From: Symbiodinium natans
Taxonomy: Eukaryota; Sar; Dinophyceae; Suessiales; Symbiodiniaceae
DNA: 64,000 bases
Assembly (NCBI GenBank): GCA_905221605.1
Contig: CAJNDS010002071.1
Coordinates: 1-64,000, forward strand
Direction of reading: 5' to 3'
The translations under genes were made by a program, and so were the position numbers. Below, one piece after another: positions 1 through 10,374 of the stretch; position 1 is the first letter of the stretch; each line of letters begins with the position of its first letter. Under the pieces are notes generated by a model that was not told where the DNA came from, did no database searches, and saw nothing but the letters and a program-made list of their open reading frames with translations.

Positions 1-150
1 GAGATGTGGGGGAGATGTGGGGGAGATGTGGGGGAGATGTGGGGGAGATGTGGGGGAGATGTGGGGGAGATGTGGGGGAGATGTGGGGGAGATGTGGGGG
101 AGATGTGGAGGAGATGTGGGGGAGATGTGGGGGAGATGTGGGGGAGAGTG
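1..150. repeat. 11-bp minisatellite (GAGATGTGGGG)
   Basis: About a dozen near-perfect head-to-tail copies of an 11-base G-rich unit run from the window edge. The strand is strongly G-biased. The array is open in all three forward frames because the period is not a multiple of three; these frames are not proteins. It probably continues to the left of the window. Confidence 0.9.
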
Positions 151-320
151 GGGGGGAGTGGGGGGGAGTGGGGGAGAGTGGGGGGGAGTGGGTTGGAGTG
201 GGGGGGAGTGTGGGGGAGTGGTTTGGAGTGGGGGGGAGTGGGGGAGTGGGGGAGTGGGGGAGTGGGGGATTGGGGGAGTGGGGAGTTGGGGAGTTGGGGG
301 AAGTGGGGAGTGGGGGGAGG
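145..320. repeat. G-rich GGAGTGGGG-type minisatellite
   Basis: Degenerate 8-9 base units of the form GGAGTGGGG follow the 11-bp array. Related blocks recur at about 1050-1110, 1200-1240, 1275-1405 and 2607-2760. Runs of four or more G on one strand make G-quadruplex formation possible. Confidence 0.8.
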
Positions 321-407
321 TTTGTGCACCAAACCCCAACTCCCCCGCACCCCTCAATCCCCCACAGTTCCCCCACTCCAGCCGTCGGGCCCTCAGGTTT
401 TACCAAA

Positions 408-1045
408 CAGTCGGAGCCTGAAGGGTTTCCCCAAACCCTTCGGAGCCTCAAGGGTTTCTCCAAACCCTTCGGAGCCTGAAGGGTTTCCCCAAACCCTTCG
501 GAGCCTGAAGGGTTTCTCCAAGCCCTTCGGAGCCTGAAGGGTTTCCCCAAACCCTTCGGAGCCTGAAGGGTTTCCCCAAACCCTTCGGAGCCTGAAGGGT
601 TTCTCCAAACCCTTCAAACCCTTCGGAGCCTGAAGGGTTTCCCCAAACCCTTCGGAGCCTGAAGGGTTTCCCCAAACCCTTCGGAGCCTGAAGGGTTTCC
701 CCAAACCCTTCGGAGCCTGAAGGGTTTTCCCAAACCCTTCGGAGCCTGCAGGGTTTCCCCAAACCCTTCGGAGCCTGAAGGGTTTCCCCAAACCCTTCGG
801 AGCCTGAAGGGTTTCCCCAAACCCTTCGGAGCCTGAAGGGTTTCCCCAAACCCTTCGGAGCCTGAAGGGTTTTCCCAAACCCTTCGGAGCCTGCAGGGTT
901 TCCCCAAACCCTTCGGAGCCTGATCCCCAAACCCTTCGGAGCCTGAAGGGTTTCCCCAAACCTTTCGGAGCCTGAAGGGTTTCCCCAAACCCTTCGGAGC
1001 CTGAAGGGTTTCGAGCCAAACCCTTCGGAGCCTGGGTTTCCCCCA
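408..1045. repeat. 29-bp hairpin minisatellite, array A
   Basis: About 22 copies of a 29-bp unit. Each unit contains AAACCCTTC and GAAGGGTTT, a perfect 9-bp inverted pair around a short GGAGCCT loop. Some units are shortened (around 605-625 and 915-935). Long open frames here only reflect the repeat and should not be called genes. The GGGTTT core resembles the local telomere repeat TTTAGGG. Confidence 0.9.
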
Positions 1046-1109
1046 AACCCCCCACTCCCCCCCACTCCCCCGCGGCGTCTAGTTGGGGGGAGATTGGGGG
1101 GAGTGGGGG

Positions 1110-1275
1110 AGCGCAGAAGCAGGATACAGTGCGTGAAAAGTGCTGGAAGTGGTCCAGGTTGGGGGTTTCGAGCCCGAAACCTGGACTTGGGCCAGAAGAG
1201 GGCAAGGGAGTGGGGGATGGGGGAGGAGTGGGGGGAGTGAGTGGTAGCACGTCGTGACACATTGGGGTGAAAAGT
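1110..1275. other. short unique-looking spacer with a duplicated 20-mer
   Basis: A break in the minisatellites. The stretch beginning GTGAAAAGTGCTGGAAGTGG occurs at about 1132 and again at about 1267, so even this spacer is partly duplicated. I see no gene. Confidence 0.5.
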
Positions 1276-1404
1276 GCTGGAAGTGGCGGGAGTGAGAGCG
1301 GGAGGGAGTGGGGGAGTGGGGGAGTGGGGGAGTGGGGGAGTGGGGGAGTGGGGGGAGTGGGGGAGTGGGGGAGTTGGGGGAGTGGGGGAGTGGGGGAGTG
1401 GGGG

Positions 1405-2606
1405 AACCCGTCAGGCCCTGAAGGGTTTGGAGAAACCCTTGAGGCTCTGAAGGGTTTGGAGAAACCTTTCAGATCCTGAAGGATTTGAGAAAACCCTTTG
1501 AAGGGTTTGGGAAAACCCTTCAGACCCTGAGGAGTTTTGAAAAACACTTCAGGCCCTGAAGGGTTTGGAGAAAACCCTTGAAGCCCTGAAGGGTTTGGGG
1601 AAACCCTTCAGGCCCTGAAGGGTTTGAAGAAGCTCTTCAAGCCTGGAAGGGTTTGGGGAAACCCTTCAGGCCCTGAAGGATTTGGGTAAACCCTTCAGGC
1701 CCTGAAGGGTTTGGGGAAACCCTTCAGGCCCTGAAGGGTTTGGGGAAACCTTTCAGGTCCTGAAGGGTTTGGGGAAACCCTTCAGGCCCTGAAGGATTTG
1801 GGAAAACCCTTCAGGCCCTGAAGAGTTTCAAAAAACACTTCAGGCCCTGAAGGGTTTGAGAAAACCCTTCAGACCCTGAAGGGTTTGGGGAACACGTGCA
1901 CACGCGCGTGCATACACGTGTGCACTTCAGGCCCTGAAGGGTTTGGGAAAACCCGTCAGGCCCTGAACGGTTCGTGGAAACCCTTCAGGCCCTGAAGGGT
2001 TTGAGGAAACCCTTCAGGCCCTGAAGAGTTTGGAAAAACCCTTCAGGCCCTGAAGGGTTTAGGGAAACCCTTCAGACCCTAAAGGGTTTGGAGAAACCTG
2101 TCACTCTGAAAGGTGGGGAACCCGTCAGGCCCTGAAGGGTTTGGAGAAACCCTTGAGGCTCTGAAGGGCTTGGAGAAACCTTTCAGATCCTGAAGGATTT
2201 GAGAAAACCCTTTGAAGGATTTGGGAAAACCCTTCAGACCCTGAAGAATTTTGAAAAACACTTCAGGCCCTGAAGGGTTTGGAGAAAACCCTTGAAGCCC
2301 TGAAGGGTTTGGGGAAACCCTTCAGGCCCTGAAGGGTTTGAAGAAACTCTTCAAGCCTGGAAGGGTTTGGGGAAACCCTTCAGGCCCTGAAGGGTTTGGG
2401 GAAATCCTTCAGGCCCTGAAGGGTTTGGGGAACCCGGTCAGGCTCTGAAGGGTTTGGGGAAACCCGTCAGATCCTGAAGGGTTTGGGGAAACCCTTCAGG
2501 CCCTGAAGGGTTTGGGGAAACCTTTCAGGTCCTGAAGGGTTTGGGGAAACCCTTCAGGCCTTGAAGGGTTTCGAAAAACACTTCAGGCCCTGAAGGGTTT
2601 GGGAAA
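1405..2606. repeat. 29-bp hairpin minisatellite, array B
   Basis: About 40 copies of a 29-bp unit made of CCTGAAGGGTTTGGGG followed by AAACCCTTCAGG. Adjacent units create a self-complementary stretch, AAACCCTTCAGG then CCTGAAGGGTTT, so the array is a chain of potential hairpins with arms of about 12 bp. It is related to array A but has GGCC in place of GGAGCC at the centre. It is interrupted once, at 1891-1926, by an alternating purine-pyrimidine insert. Confidence 0.9.
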
Positions 2607-2850
2607 ACGAATGGGGGGGAGCAGTGGGGAGGTGTGGGGGAGTGAGAGAGTGGGGAAGTGAGGGAGTTATGGTCGAAGGTTGATATCTAGAGAGGAGCAG
2701 TGGGGAGGTGTGGGGGAGTGAGGGAGTGGGGGAGTGGGGGAGTTATGGTCGAAGGTTGACATCTAAAGGATATCTAAGGGACATCTAAAGGACATCTAAA
2801 GGACATCTAAAGAACATCTAAAGAACATCTAAACGACATGATGACATCTG
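2607..2850. repeat. duplicated G-rich block followed by an 11-bp repeat
   Basis: A segment of roughly 75 bp ending in TTATGGTCGAAGGTTGA is present twice (about 2617-2690 and 2693-2762). It is followed by about seven copies of the 11-mer AAAGGACATCT. No gene is seen here or in the unique-looking 2850-2950. Confidence 0.75.
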
Positions 2851-2949
2851 CACACCCTTAAAGAATGGATACATCCTAGTGTCGTTTTTCTCGTGTTATC
2901 AAAAGACACTTTCAAACAATGCTCTAGGCGCCAACTTCACTGGCGAACG

Positions 2950-3184
2950 CTAAACCCTAAACCCTAAACCCTAAACCCTAAACCCTAAACCCTAAACCCT
3001 AAACCCTAAACCCTAAACCCTAAACCCTAAACCCTAAACCCTAACCCTAAACCCTAAACCCTAAACCCTAAACCCTAAACCCTAAACCCTAAACCTAAAA
3101 AAACCCTAACCCTAAAACCCGAACCCTAAACCCTAAAACCCTAAACCCTAAAACCCTTAAACCCCTAAACCCTAAGCCCTAAAC
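2950..3184 (+). repeat. telomere-type CCCTAAA array 1
   Basis: About 30 copies of CCCTAAA, perfect at first and degenerate from about 3085 (CCCTAAAA and CCCGAA variants). TTTAGGG repeats are used as telomeres in plants and dinoflagellates. Here the array is interstitial and immediately abuts the left (downstream) end of helicase element copy 1. Confidence 0.95.
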
Positions 3185-3187
3185 TGC

Positions 3188-3233
3188 GGCCAAAGCGCCG
3201 CCGCCCCACAGGCGGCGGCGGCCAAAGCGCCCC
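3188..3233. other. GC-rich terminal hairpin, copy 1
   Basis: GCCGCCGCC and GGCGGCGGC form a 9-bp stem around CCACA, lying just inside the telomeric junction. On the coding (minus) strand this is downstream of the helicase gene, where Helitrons carry a 3' hairpin. The same sequence is at 13028-13073 in copy 2. The terminal CTRR of classical Helitrons is not seen. Confidence 0.7.
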
Positions 3234-3399
3234 TCGCTACTTTTGCGACTTGCTGTCCCAAATGGAATGATGCATACCACGGAACATTACAAGTAGCACG
3301 TGCGTGGCACCACAAGCGTGGAGCTGTTCTCATTAGGGACAGTAGGCCTGTCCCTTGGCGTACGCCAACAGTACTATAATTATAGATAATACCCTAAAC

Positions 3400-5700
3400 C
3401 CTAAACCGGAGCTCCGTGAGGTGCTCTTTTTGGGTAGGTCCCAGGAAGCTTAGAAAAGCCTCCAAAAGGCTCCTGAGGGCTTGAAAAACGCTTAGACAGC
3501 GTCAAAAAGCACCCAAATGGCTTTGCAAGCCCCAACAGGCTTCAAGAAACCCCGAAAAAGGCCTGACAGGCCCCGCGCGCTTTTCAATGCCTAATTTTGG
3601 TCAAGGGGGGGTCGCATTTTTCAATTTTAAAGGCAAAATAGTCTTTGGAGACCCCCCCTTGCCTCAAACTCCGACCCCCCCTTGAAAGGGAAAGTTTGCC
3701 TTCGAAAAAGCCACCAAAAGGCTTCAAAAAGCCTCCCAAAAAGCCGGAAGCCCAGAATTGCCAGACCCGCAATTAAAAATGCGATTTTTTTAGTATTGAG
3801 ATCGACGGTTTTGAACCCCTCCATTTTGAAAGCCAGAAAAAGCCTCCCAAAAAGCCGGAAGTTCAGGATTTGCCAGACCCGCTATTAAAAATGCGATTTT
3901 TTAGTACTGAAATCGATGGTTTTGGGCGCCCATCCATTTTATCCCCAAAAGGGCCAGGAAAGCCCCAAAAAGCCATCAAGGGCTACCAAAAGGCGTTAGA
4001 AGCCGCCAAAAGGCTTCAAAAAGCCTCCCAAAAAGCCGGAAGCCCAGGATTTGCCAGACCCGCTATTAAAAATGCGATTTTTTAGTATTGAAATCGATGG
4101 TTTTGGGCGCCCATCAATTTTATCCCCAAAAGTGCCAGGAAAGCCCGAAAAAGCCTTCAAGGGCTACCAAAAGGCTTTAAAAGCCACCAAAAGGGTTTGC
4201 CAGACCCGCTATTAAAAATGCGATTTTGCGCCCATCAATTTAAGCCCCAAAAGGGCCAGGAAAGCCCCAAAAAGCCCTCAAGGGCTACCAAAAGGCTTTA
4301 AAAGCCACCAAAAGGCTTCAAAAAGCTTCCCAAAAAGCCGGAAGCCCAGGATTTGCCAGACCCGCTATTAAAAATGCGATTTTTTAATACTGAAATCGAT
4401 GGTTTTGGGCGCCCATCAATTTAATCCCCAAAAAGGGCCAGGAAAGCCCCAAAAAGCCCTCAAGGGCTACCAAAAGGCTTTAAAAGCCCGGAAGCCCAGG
4501 ATATGCCAGACCCGCTATTAAAAATGTGCTTTTTTCGTACTGAAATCGATGGTTTTGGGCGCCCATCAATTTTATCACCAAAAGGGCCAGGAAAGCCTCA
4601 AAAAGCCTTCAAGGGCTACCAAAAGGCTTTAAAAGCCACCAAAAGGCTTCAAAAAGCCTCCCAAAAAAGCCGGAAGCCCAGGATTTGCCAGACCCGCTAT
4701 TAAAAATGCGATGCGGTTTTTTAATGCTGAAATCGATGGTTTTGGGCGCCCCATCAATTTTATCCCCAAAAGGGCTAGGAAAGCCCCAAAAAGCTACCAA
4801 AAGGCTTTAAAAGCCACCAAAAGGCTTCAAAAAGCCTCCCAAAAAGCCGGAAGCCCAGGATTTGCCAGACCCGCTATTAAAAATGCGATTTTTTAGTACT
4901 GAAATCGATGGTTTTGGGCGCCCATCAATTTTATCCCCAAAAGGGCCAGGAAAGCCCCAAAAAGCCTTCAAAGGCTACCAAAAGGCTTTAAAAGCCACCA
5001 AAAGGCTTCAAAAAGCCTCCCAAAAAGCCGGAAGCCCAGGATTTGCCAGACCCGCAATTAAAAATGCGATTTTTTAGTACTGAAATCGATGGTTTTGGGC
5101 GCCCATCAATTTTATCCCCAAAAGGGCCAGGAAAGCCCCAAAAAGCCCTCAAGGGCTACCAAAAAGCTTTAAAAGCCACCAAAAGGCTTCAAAAAGCCTC
5201 CCAAAAAAGCCGGAAGCCCAGGATTTGCCAGACCCGCTATTAAAAATGCGATTTTTTAGTACTGAAATCGATGGTTTTGGGCGCCCATCAATTTTATCCC
5301 CAAAAGGTCCAGGAAAGCCCCAAAAAGCCCTCAAAGGCTACCAAAAGGCTTTAAAAGCCACCAAAAGGCTTCAAAAAGCCTCCCAACAAGCCGGAAGCCC
5401 AGGATTTGCCAGACCCGCTATTAAAAATGCGATTTTTTAGTACTGAAATCGATGGTTTTGGGCGCCCATCAATTTTATCCCCAAAAGGGCCAGGAAAGCC
5501 CCAAAAAGCCCTCAAGGGCTTCCAAAAGGCTTTAAAAGCCACCAAAAGGCTTCAAAAAGCTTTCCAAAAAGCCGGAAGCCCAAGATTTGCCAGACCCGCT
5601 ATTAAACATGCGATTTTTTAGTACTGAATTCGATCCCGCGACCTTTTCACAGCCTAGTTTTGGTCAAGGGGGGGTCGTATTTTTCAAGTTTAAAGGCAAA
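3400..5700. repeat. 181-bp satellite and flanking GGTCAAGGGGGGGTCG modules, copy 1
   Basis: About ten tandem units, most spaced 181-182 bp (for example starts at 4862, 5043, 5225, 5406 and 5587), some truncated (around 4190-4250 and 4480-4500). Each contains many AAGCC/GGCTT words and a Lys-rich open frame of about 71 codons; 181 is not divisible by three, so the frame does not run through. A separate module beginning GGTCAAGGGGGGGTCG occurs at about 3600 and, partly, at 5665. Confidence 0.85.
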
Positions 5701-6081
5701 ATGCGAACTTTTTGTACTGAATTCGATGCTCCATTTTTCCCCCCAAAAGGGCCAGGAAAGCCACAGGAAACGAAAATCAATGGTTTTCGGCGCCTCCATT
5801 AACCTAAAAGCCACGAAAGCCCCGGCAAGCCCCAAGAGCCACCAAAATTCAAACAGCCTTCTGCTCGAATGTCCGTGGAGGTATCCTGGAATACTTCTGG
5901 CTTCAAGATTCGGTACATGTGCGATGACGCAGCTGCACTCGTCGAGAAAGCGACGCTATGGTGTTTTCCAACGCTCGCCTGTCACCTCATGTCCTGTCCA
6001 TCGGTTCTAGCCTTGCCGCAGCCACCAAATCTGTACATAAGGTAGTGGGCAAGCACAGTGAACCAGCGCGAGATTGTGCCT

Positions 6082-9000
6082 CTATACACCTCTAGCTGGT
6101 GTGAAATGGTGAGGAGTGACATGACCGATGAATCGCCAATCGGCATCTCGCTGGACGCGTGAGAGTGCTACGTAGCCAGCAGCTTCCACATTCGCAACAT
6201 CCAGCCATATGGTCACGTGGTCGAGAGTGGCGCCTTGCACCTTCTGCAACGTGACGGCGTAACCTAGTCGAAGAGGCAGGTAGGTCACCCTGCACTGTTC
6301 CCCGTTCACCTCGAACTCGTCGTCTGTGTACGGGAACACCGTGACGATGTTGCCGACCCGGGTGCGCACCACCACGCAGTGTTGCTGGACGTCCACCACC
6401 TCGGCAGTCATGCCATTCACGAAGTGCAGCTCCTTGTTGACGTTCCGAGTGAGGGTAACCCGCATGCCTATGTGGACCGGGATTTGCGCGGGGTGGCAAT
6501 CTATCAATTTTCCCCCGGGACCGTAGTTGTCGACGTTGCTTTCCGGATCCCCAGGCACAATGCAAACAGGCTCCGACTCGCCGAACAAGGCATCAATGGC
6601 CAGCTCGTTCAGTAGGGCGGCATTGCGCCTGGTGATTGTCACAAAGGTGCTTTTCGGGGTTTCCGCAAGCATGTCTCGCATGTCCAGCACAGTGGGATCT
6701 GGCGACACTCCGGGTCTATCCGGCATTGCGCGATGCCCCCGTATCAAGTTCAGCAGCTGTTGCCTGGAGGGCTTGGCCGTGCGCAGCAGCTCGAGTTTCC
6801 AGCGCAGCTCCGAGCATTTACAGCGACGCATGGTCTTCAGATGCCGCACCACGACCTGCGATCGCCAGCGGAGACTGTCCAAAGCGCGTGTGGAGTCCAT
6901 GCCCCGCAGCTGGTGGAAATCCCCGACGAGCACCAGGGCCGGCCTTCGCTCGGCGTTGTCCCAGAGGCGCAGCAGGCGCTCGAACGTCGACTTGGAAAGC
7001 TGCCCGACCTCGTCGATGACGACCAGGTCGAAGAAGGTCATGGCATCCCAGGTTTCGTTCTCAGGCTTGTGTAACAAGAACATGCCGTGGAGGGTGTCCA
7101 CGTCGAGGTCCGGGAACTTCTCCCTATAGCTGCTGGCCAACACCCCAGTAGGGCAGGCGACGCCCACATGAGCGCCAGCCTCCACAGCGCGGCGAATGGC
7201 GACCTCCACGCATGTGGACTTGCCACTGCCCGCTGGCCCCAGGATGCACAGCGGCCGCCCCGTGCGAGGCGCGCTCTCCGAGTGAGTTTCAGTGAAGTTG
7301 CGCAAGTCCTCGGCCGTGGCCTCGTCCGGATACCGCCTCTGCACGGCCCACTTGACCATTTCCCTGACGTTGTCCACCACAGTCACTTGCTCGGGATCCA
7401 GCGCCCCGCGAAACCCCAGTTCGGGCGCGGCAAACAAGCCCGGGATGGGCACCGGGTCGTCCTCCACGTTGAGTGCCCCGGAGAAGTAGGCATCAACGAC
7501 GGCCGTGTGTGCCTCCAGCATGGCCAGGATGTTGCGGACGTGCGCGTCCCGATACCCTTCCAGCTGCAGCTCCCGTTGAACTTCCAGCGGTCGTCGCCAC
7601 AGGCCAGGGCGTCGAAGAAGACACAAGGCCAGCATGCGGTAACCTTCCGGCACACGCAATACACGGTTGTCCCAGAGCTCATCGACCTGCCGAAACGGCA
7701 CATTGAGAAGGAGCCATTGCCCGTAGAACGAGTCCTTGAGTCGGCTGTGCAGCTGAGCAGCGACAGCCACACGGCGACGGCCTCCACCGCGCAACTTGGA
7801 TCGCTGACGCCCGTCCTTGTTGGACAGACGCATGTATTCCAGCAACGTGCAGTCATCTTCGCGCCACTCGCATTCCATGTACCTCTTCTCCCACTCGCCG
7901 GGCGGGCCGGTCCAGGGACACCGCACACTGAGGCGCCGCATCACAGGGGTCGCGATGACCTGCCGGAAGAACTGCGCGCCCAGCTGCAGCCACATCTCGG
8001 GCTCGAGCGGGTGGTATTCCGACAGGATCCTCCGCGCCAAGTGGTACGCCGACGCTTCTTCGTTCAGCCAGGTCGTGGCGAAGGAGTCGCTGAACTTCGC
8101 TGCGTAGCTGGCAACATACTGGAGCAGCAGAGCACGCCCATCACCTGTCAGCACATCCATGTGGCACTGCATGGCTGCTATGACGTCGGATAAGAAAGCT
8201 CTGACGTGTGCCGCCTTGGCGTTGTGCGGATGGTGTAGCAAGATGCGGCTGCTGGCCTTGTCGAAGGTCGTCGGGTCTGCTCGCAAAGGCCAGGCGCTGC
8301 TGTCGTAGTCCAATTGTGAGTCCTCGACCAAGTCCCTCATCTCCGGCTCATCTTCTGCCAGATCGGCTCGCAGGATGTTGGACCAGTCCACGGCCGACAT
8401 GTTCTTCATCCAAACTAAAAGGTGCAGGTGCGCGCGACCAGATCCATGGTAGTTCTGTGGTTCCCTTACATGACGTTGTCGTTTACCATCCTGGAACTCC
8501 AGTCGACCGAAGATCTCGACCACCGTCTCTGTCTGGCCGCCATCGGCGGCTGCCAGCACGTGCTCTCGCCAGCACCGATGCTTCGCTTGGAGGTTTCGCT
8601 TGTTGGTGCCACATATGAGTCCTTCGGCGACTTGAGTCAGAAGGTGCGCCAGGTGGAAGGTCTCTGCAGCTGGGAGGTTGGTTCGGGTGCGCAGCATCTT
8701 CTTGAGCTCGTCTTCCAACCATACATGGCACGGGGCAGACGGCTCGAAGGGCGACACGGTGATGAAGAGCGCAGGAAGGCCGATCTGCTTCACCAGGTCC
8801 ACCAGCGCCGCATGCGCGTTGTGCCAATACACGGGCGAGAAGTTTCTGCCGGCCAGGGCCCCTCGAAGCGAGGCGCCGGCGCAGTGCTTGGCCCCCCCGA
8901 GGCTGCTCCAAAGCCACAGGTCGTAGACGAATTGGGCAAGCTTCCAATCTGCGCCGTAGCCAATCACTCCCGAGAAGACTTTGGCGAGGAAGCTGGACTT

Positions 9001-10374
9001 GAAGCTTTGGCGCCACGACTGCTCCCCGTCCTGCGCATTCTCCTCGAACTCGGCCTCCTCTTCGGAGCTGTCGCCTCTCACGACCCGTTGGCTTCCACCG
9101 CCTGCTCGAGTCCGTCGCCGAGTGTCCTGGCTGCGGACGTAAGTTTCGCACATTTCCATGCACCAGTACAGGTGAGGCCACGCTGCACACTCCAGGCCCA
9201 CGGTCTCGATGAAGTTCATGGGCAGCCAAGGAATCGGGTCGGCGGCGTCCACCTCCCCATCGACGATCTTCCGCCAGCGCTGCCCCAGGAAGCGTTCGTG
9301 CGAGGCCAGGAACTCGCCGTAGGAACTGCCCGAGTCCTTGTCTGTCAGGTAGCGATACGCCTTGCGCCCCTTCTTCCTGTTGGACTTGCCACGCAACGCC
9401 TCGAGCCGCCGCTCCACGGACGCCGCCTTCCAGCTGAAGCGAATCGGGGCGGTGTGAGCCCAGTAGCCCCCTTGCGCTCGCTCGCCCGGCCCCGTGTAGA
9501 TGTCGAACATGGTCAGCGCCTCCAGGACGGCGTCCGGCAAGCTTCTCAAAGGCTCCGGGACTTCCTCCGGGCGAGGTGCCCAGTAGCCAATGCCTTTCTG
9601 GCAATACTTGCACTTGCTGGGAGCCGCCTTCCTGTCAGGCCGCCGGACGTGCGTGGGCCAGAATTTATGCCGCTGCAAACGATGGCATTCAGAGCACATG
9701 CTCCAGGAATCGTAGCGCGCCCACTTTGAGAAGCCCTCGGCCAGACGGCTGCGCCACTCCGCCGTCGGGCGCCTGTGGTCCTCCTGGTAGAGGGCAGGAA
9801 GCTTGCGTGCCAGCCTGCGAACAGAGGCAGCCTCGTCTCGCTCGTGCTGCGCCCGCTCGGCATCGGTCGGCTGACCTTGCGCCACACGCCTCGCCAGGGA
9901 GGCGCTCCACTGCTCGCTCTTGGAGACTCGAGCGGCAGCTTCGCGCTGCTCGCGCTTTTGCTGGGCGTTGCGAGCGCGCGCGGCCTTCGTGGGGCCCTTC
10001 TTCTGCAGCTGCGCCAGTCTCCTCAAGCACTGATCCAAGGCTTCCTGGTCGACCAAGGCCTTGATGTTGTTGCAAGCCTCATCATAGATGCCTTCATCAT
10101 GCTCCTTGAAGAAATCAAGGGCAGCGCTAATGGTTCCCTTGCCTTGGGCCGTCCTCAGGTGCTTCTGCAAGAGGTCGGCGTCGCAGAAGCAACATCTCGT
10201 CTGTCCTCGCGCTGGCTGGATGCGTGCCTTCTCCCCAATGTTCACTGTGCTGAACTTGCAGGAATCGGCTTCAGAGCGGCCGGGGCACTGCTCCTTTGGG
10301 TAAGATGCGCAGCGCTGCGCTGGTCGCCGGAGCACGGACTTGGCGGCAGCAGCAGGACGGCGCATCGGTGCCAT
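6082..10374 (-). CDS. Helitron-type Rep-helicase (HUH nuclease + PIF1-like helicase), intact
   Basis: A single uninterrupted frame of 1430 codons. Rough layout: basic Arg/Pro/Ala-rich start (1-22); Cys-containing segment near 61-64; charged coiled region (110-200); Cys pairs at 227-230 and 255-258; Rep domain with HLHLLVW (649-655, HxH at H649/H651) and YVASYAAK (753-760, two candidate catalytic Tyr and a Lys). The C-terminal helicase has Walker A GPAGSGKST (1046-1054), Walker B DLVVIDE (1116-1122), GDFHQL (1151-1156), a GYAVTLQKVQGAT motif (1371-1383) and VALSR (1402-1406). The domain order matches Helitron RepHel proteins, which nick and unwind DNA for rolling-circle transposition. The first Met was chosen because copy 2 is conserved from MAPMRRPAAAAK on. 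No intron is needed. Stop is at the conserved C-terminus (HHFTPARGV). The related copy 2 lacks key parts. Confidence 0.93.
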   Translation of the reverse strand: MAPMRRPAAAAKSVLRRPAQRCASYPKEQCPGRSEADSCKFSTVNIGEKARIQPARGQTRCCFCDADLLQKHLRTAQGKGTISAALDFFKEHDEGIYDEACNNIKALVDQEALDQCLRRLAQLQKKGPTKAARARNAQQKREQREAAARVSKSEQWSASLARRVAQGQPTDAERAQHERDEAASVRRLARKLPALYQEDHRRPTAEWRSRLAEGFSKWARYDSWSMCSECHRLQRHKFWPTHVRRPDRKAAPSKCKYCQKGIGYWAPRPEEVPEPLRSLPDAVLEALTMFDIYTGPGERAQGGYWAHTAPIRFSWKAASVERRLEALRGKSNRKKGRKAYRYLTDKDSGSSYGEFLASHERFLGQRWRKIVDGEVDAADPIPWLPMNFIETVGLECAAWPHLYWCMEMCETYVRSQDTRRRTRAGGGSQRVVRGDSSEEEAEFEENAQDGEQSWRQSFKSSFLAKVFSGVIGYGADWKLAQFVYDLWLWSSLGGAKHCAGASLRGALAGRNFSPVYWHNAHAALVDLVKQIGLPALFITVSPFEPSAPCHVWLEDELKKMLRTRTNLPAAETFHLAHLLTQVAEGLICGTNKRNLQAKHRCWREHVLAAADGGQTETVVEIFGRLEFQDGKRQRHVREPQNYHGSGRAHLHLLVWMKNMSAVDWSNILRADLAEDEPEMRDLVEDSQLDYDSSAWPLRADPTTFDKASSRILLHHPHNAKAAHVRAFLSDVIAAMQCHMDVLTGDGRALLLQYVASYAAKFSDSFATTWLNEEASAYHLARRILSEYHPLEPEMWLQLGAQFFRQVIATPVMRRLSVRCPWTGPPGEWEKRYMECEWREDDCTLLEYMRLSNKDGRQRSKLRGGGRRRVAVAAQLHSRLKDSFYGQWLLLNVPFRQVDELWDNRVLRVPEGYRMLALCLLRRPGLWRRPLEVQRELQLEGYRDAHVRNILAMLEAHTAVVDAYFSGALNVEDDPVPIPGLFAAPELGFRGALDPEQVTVVDNVREMVKWAVQRRYPDEATAEDLRNFTETHSESAPRTGRPLCILGPAGSGKSTCVEVAIRRAVEAGAHVGVACPTGVLASSYREKFPDLDVDTLHGMFLLHKPENETWDAMTFFDLVVIDEVGQLSKSTFERLLRLWDNAERRPALVLVGDFHQLRGMDSTRALDSLRWRSQVVVRHLKTMRRCKCSELRWKLELLRTAKPSRQQLLNLIRGHRAMPDRPGVSPDPTVLDMRDMLAETPKSTFVTITRRNAALLNELAIDALFGESEPVCIVPGDPESNVDNYGPGGKLIDCHPAQIPVHIGMRVTLTRNVNKELHFVNGMTAEVVDVQQHCVVVRTRVGNIVTVFPYTDDEFEVNGEQCRVTYLPLRLGYAVTLQKVQGATLDHVTIWLDVANVEAAGYVALSRVQRDADWRFIGHVTPHHFTPARGV

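Noticed and set aside
393-1547. Long minus-strand frames (384, 270 and 124 codons) over the 29-bp repeats
   Set aside because: They read the minisatellite in three frames; composition and periodicity explain the lack of stops.
3870-5621. Repeated 71-codon Lys-rich frames
   Set aside because: One per 181-bp satellite unit; the frame does not continue between units, and there is no sign of selection.
7087-9729. Plus-strand frames of 368 and 435 codons inside the helicase gene
   Set aside because: They are antisense shadows of the GC-rich minus-strand gene; all recognisable motifs are on the minus strand.
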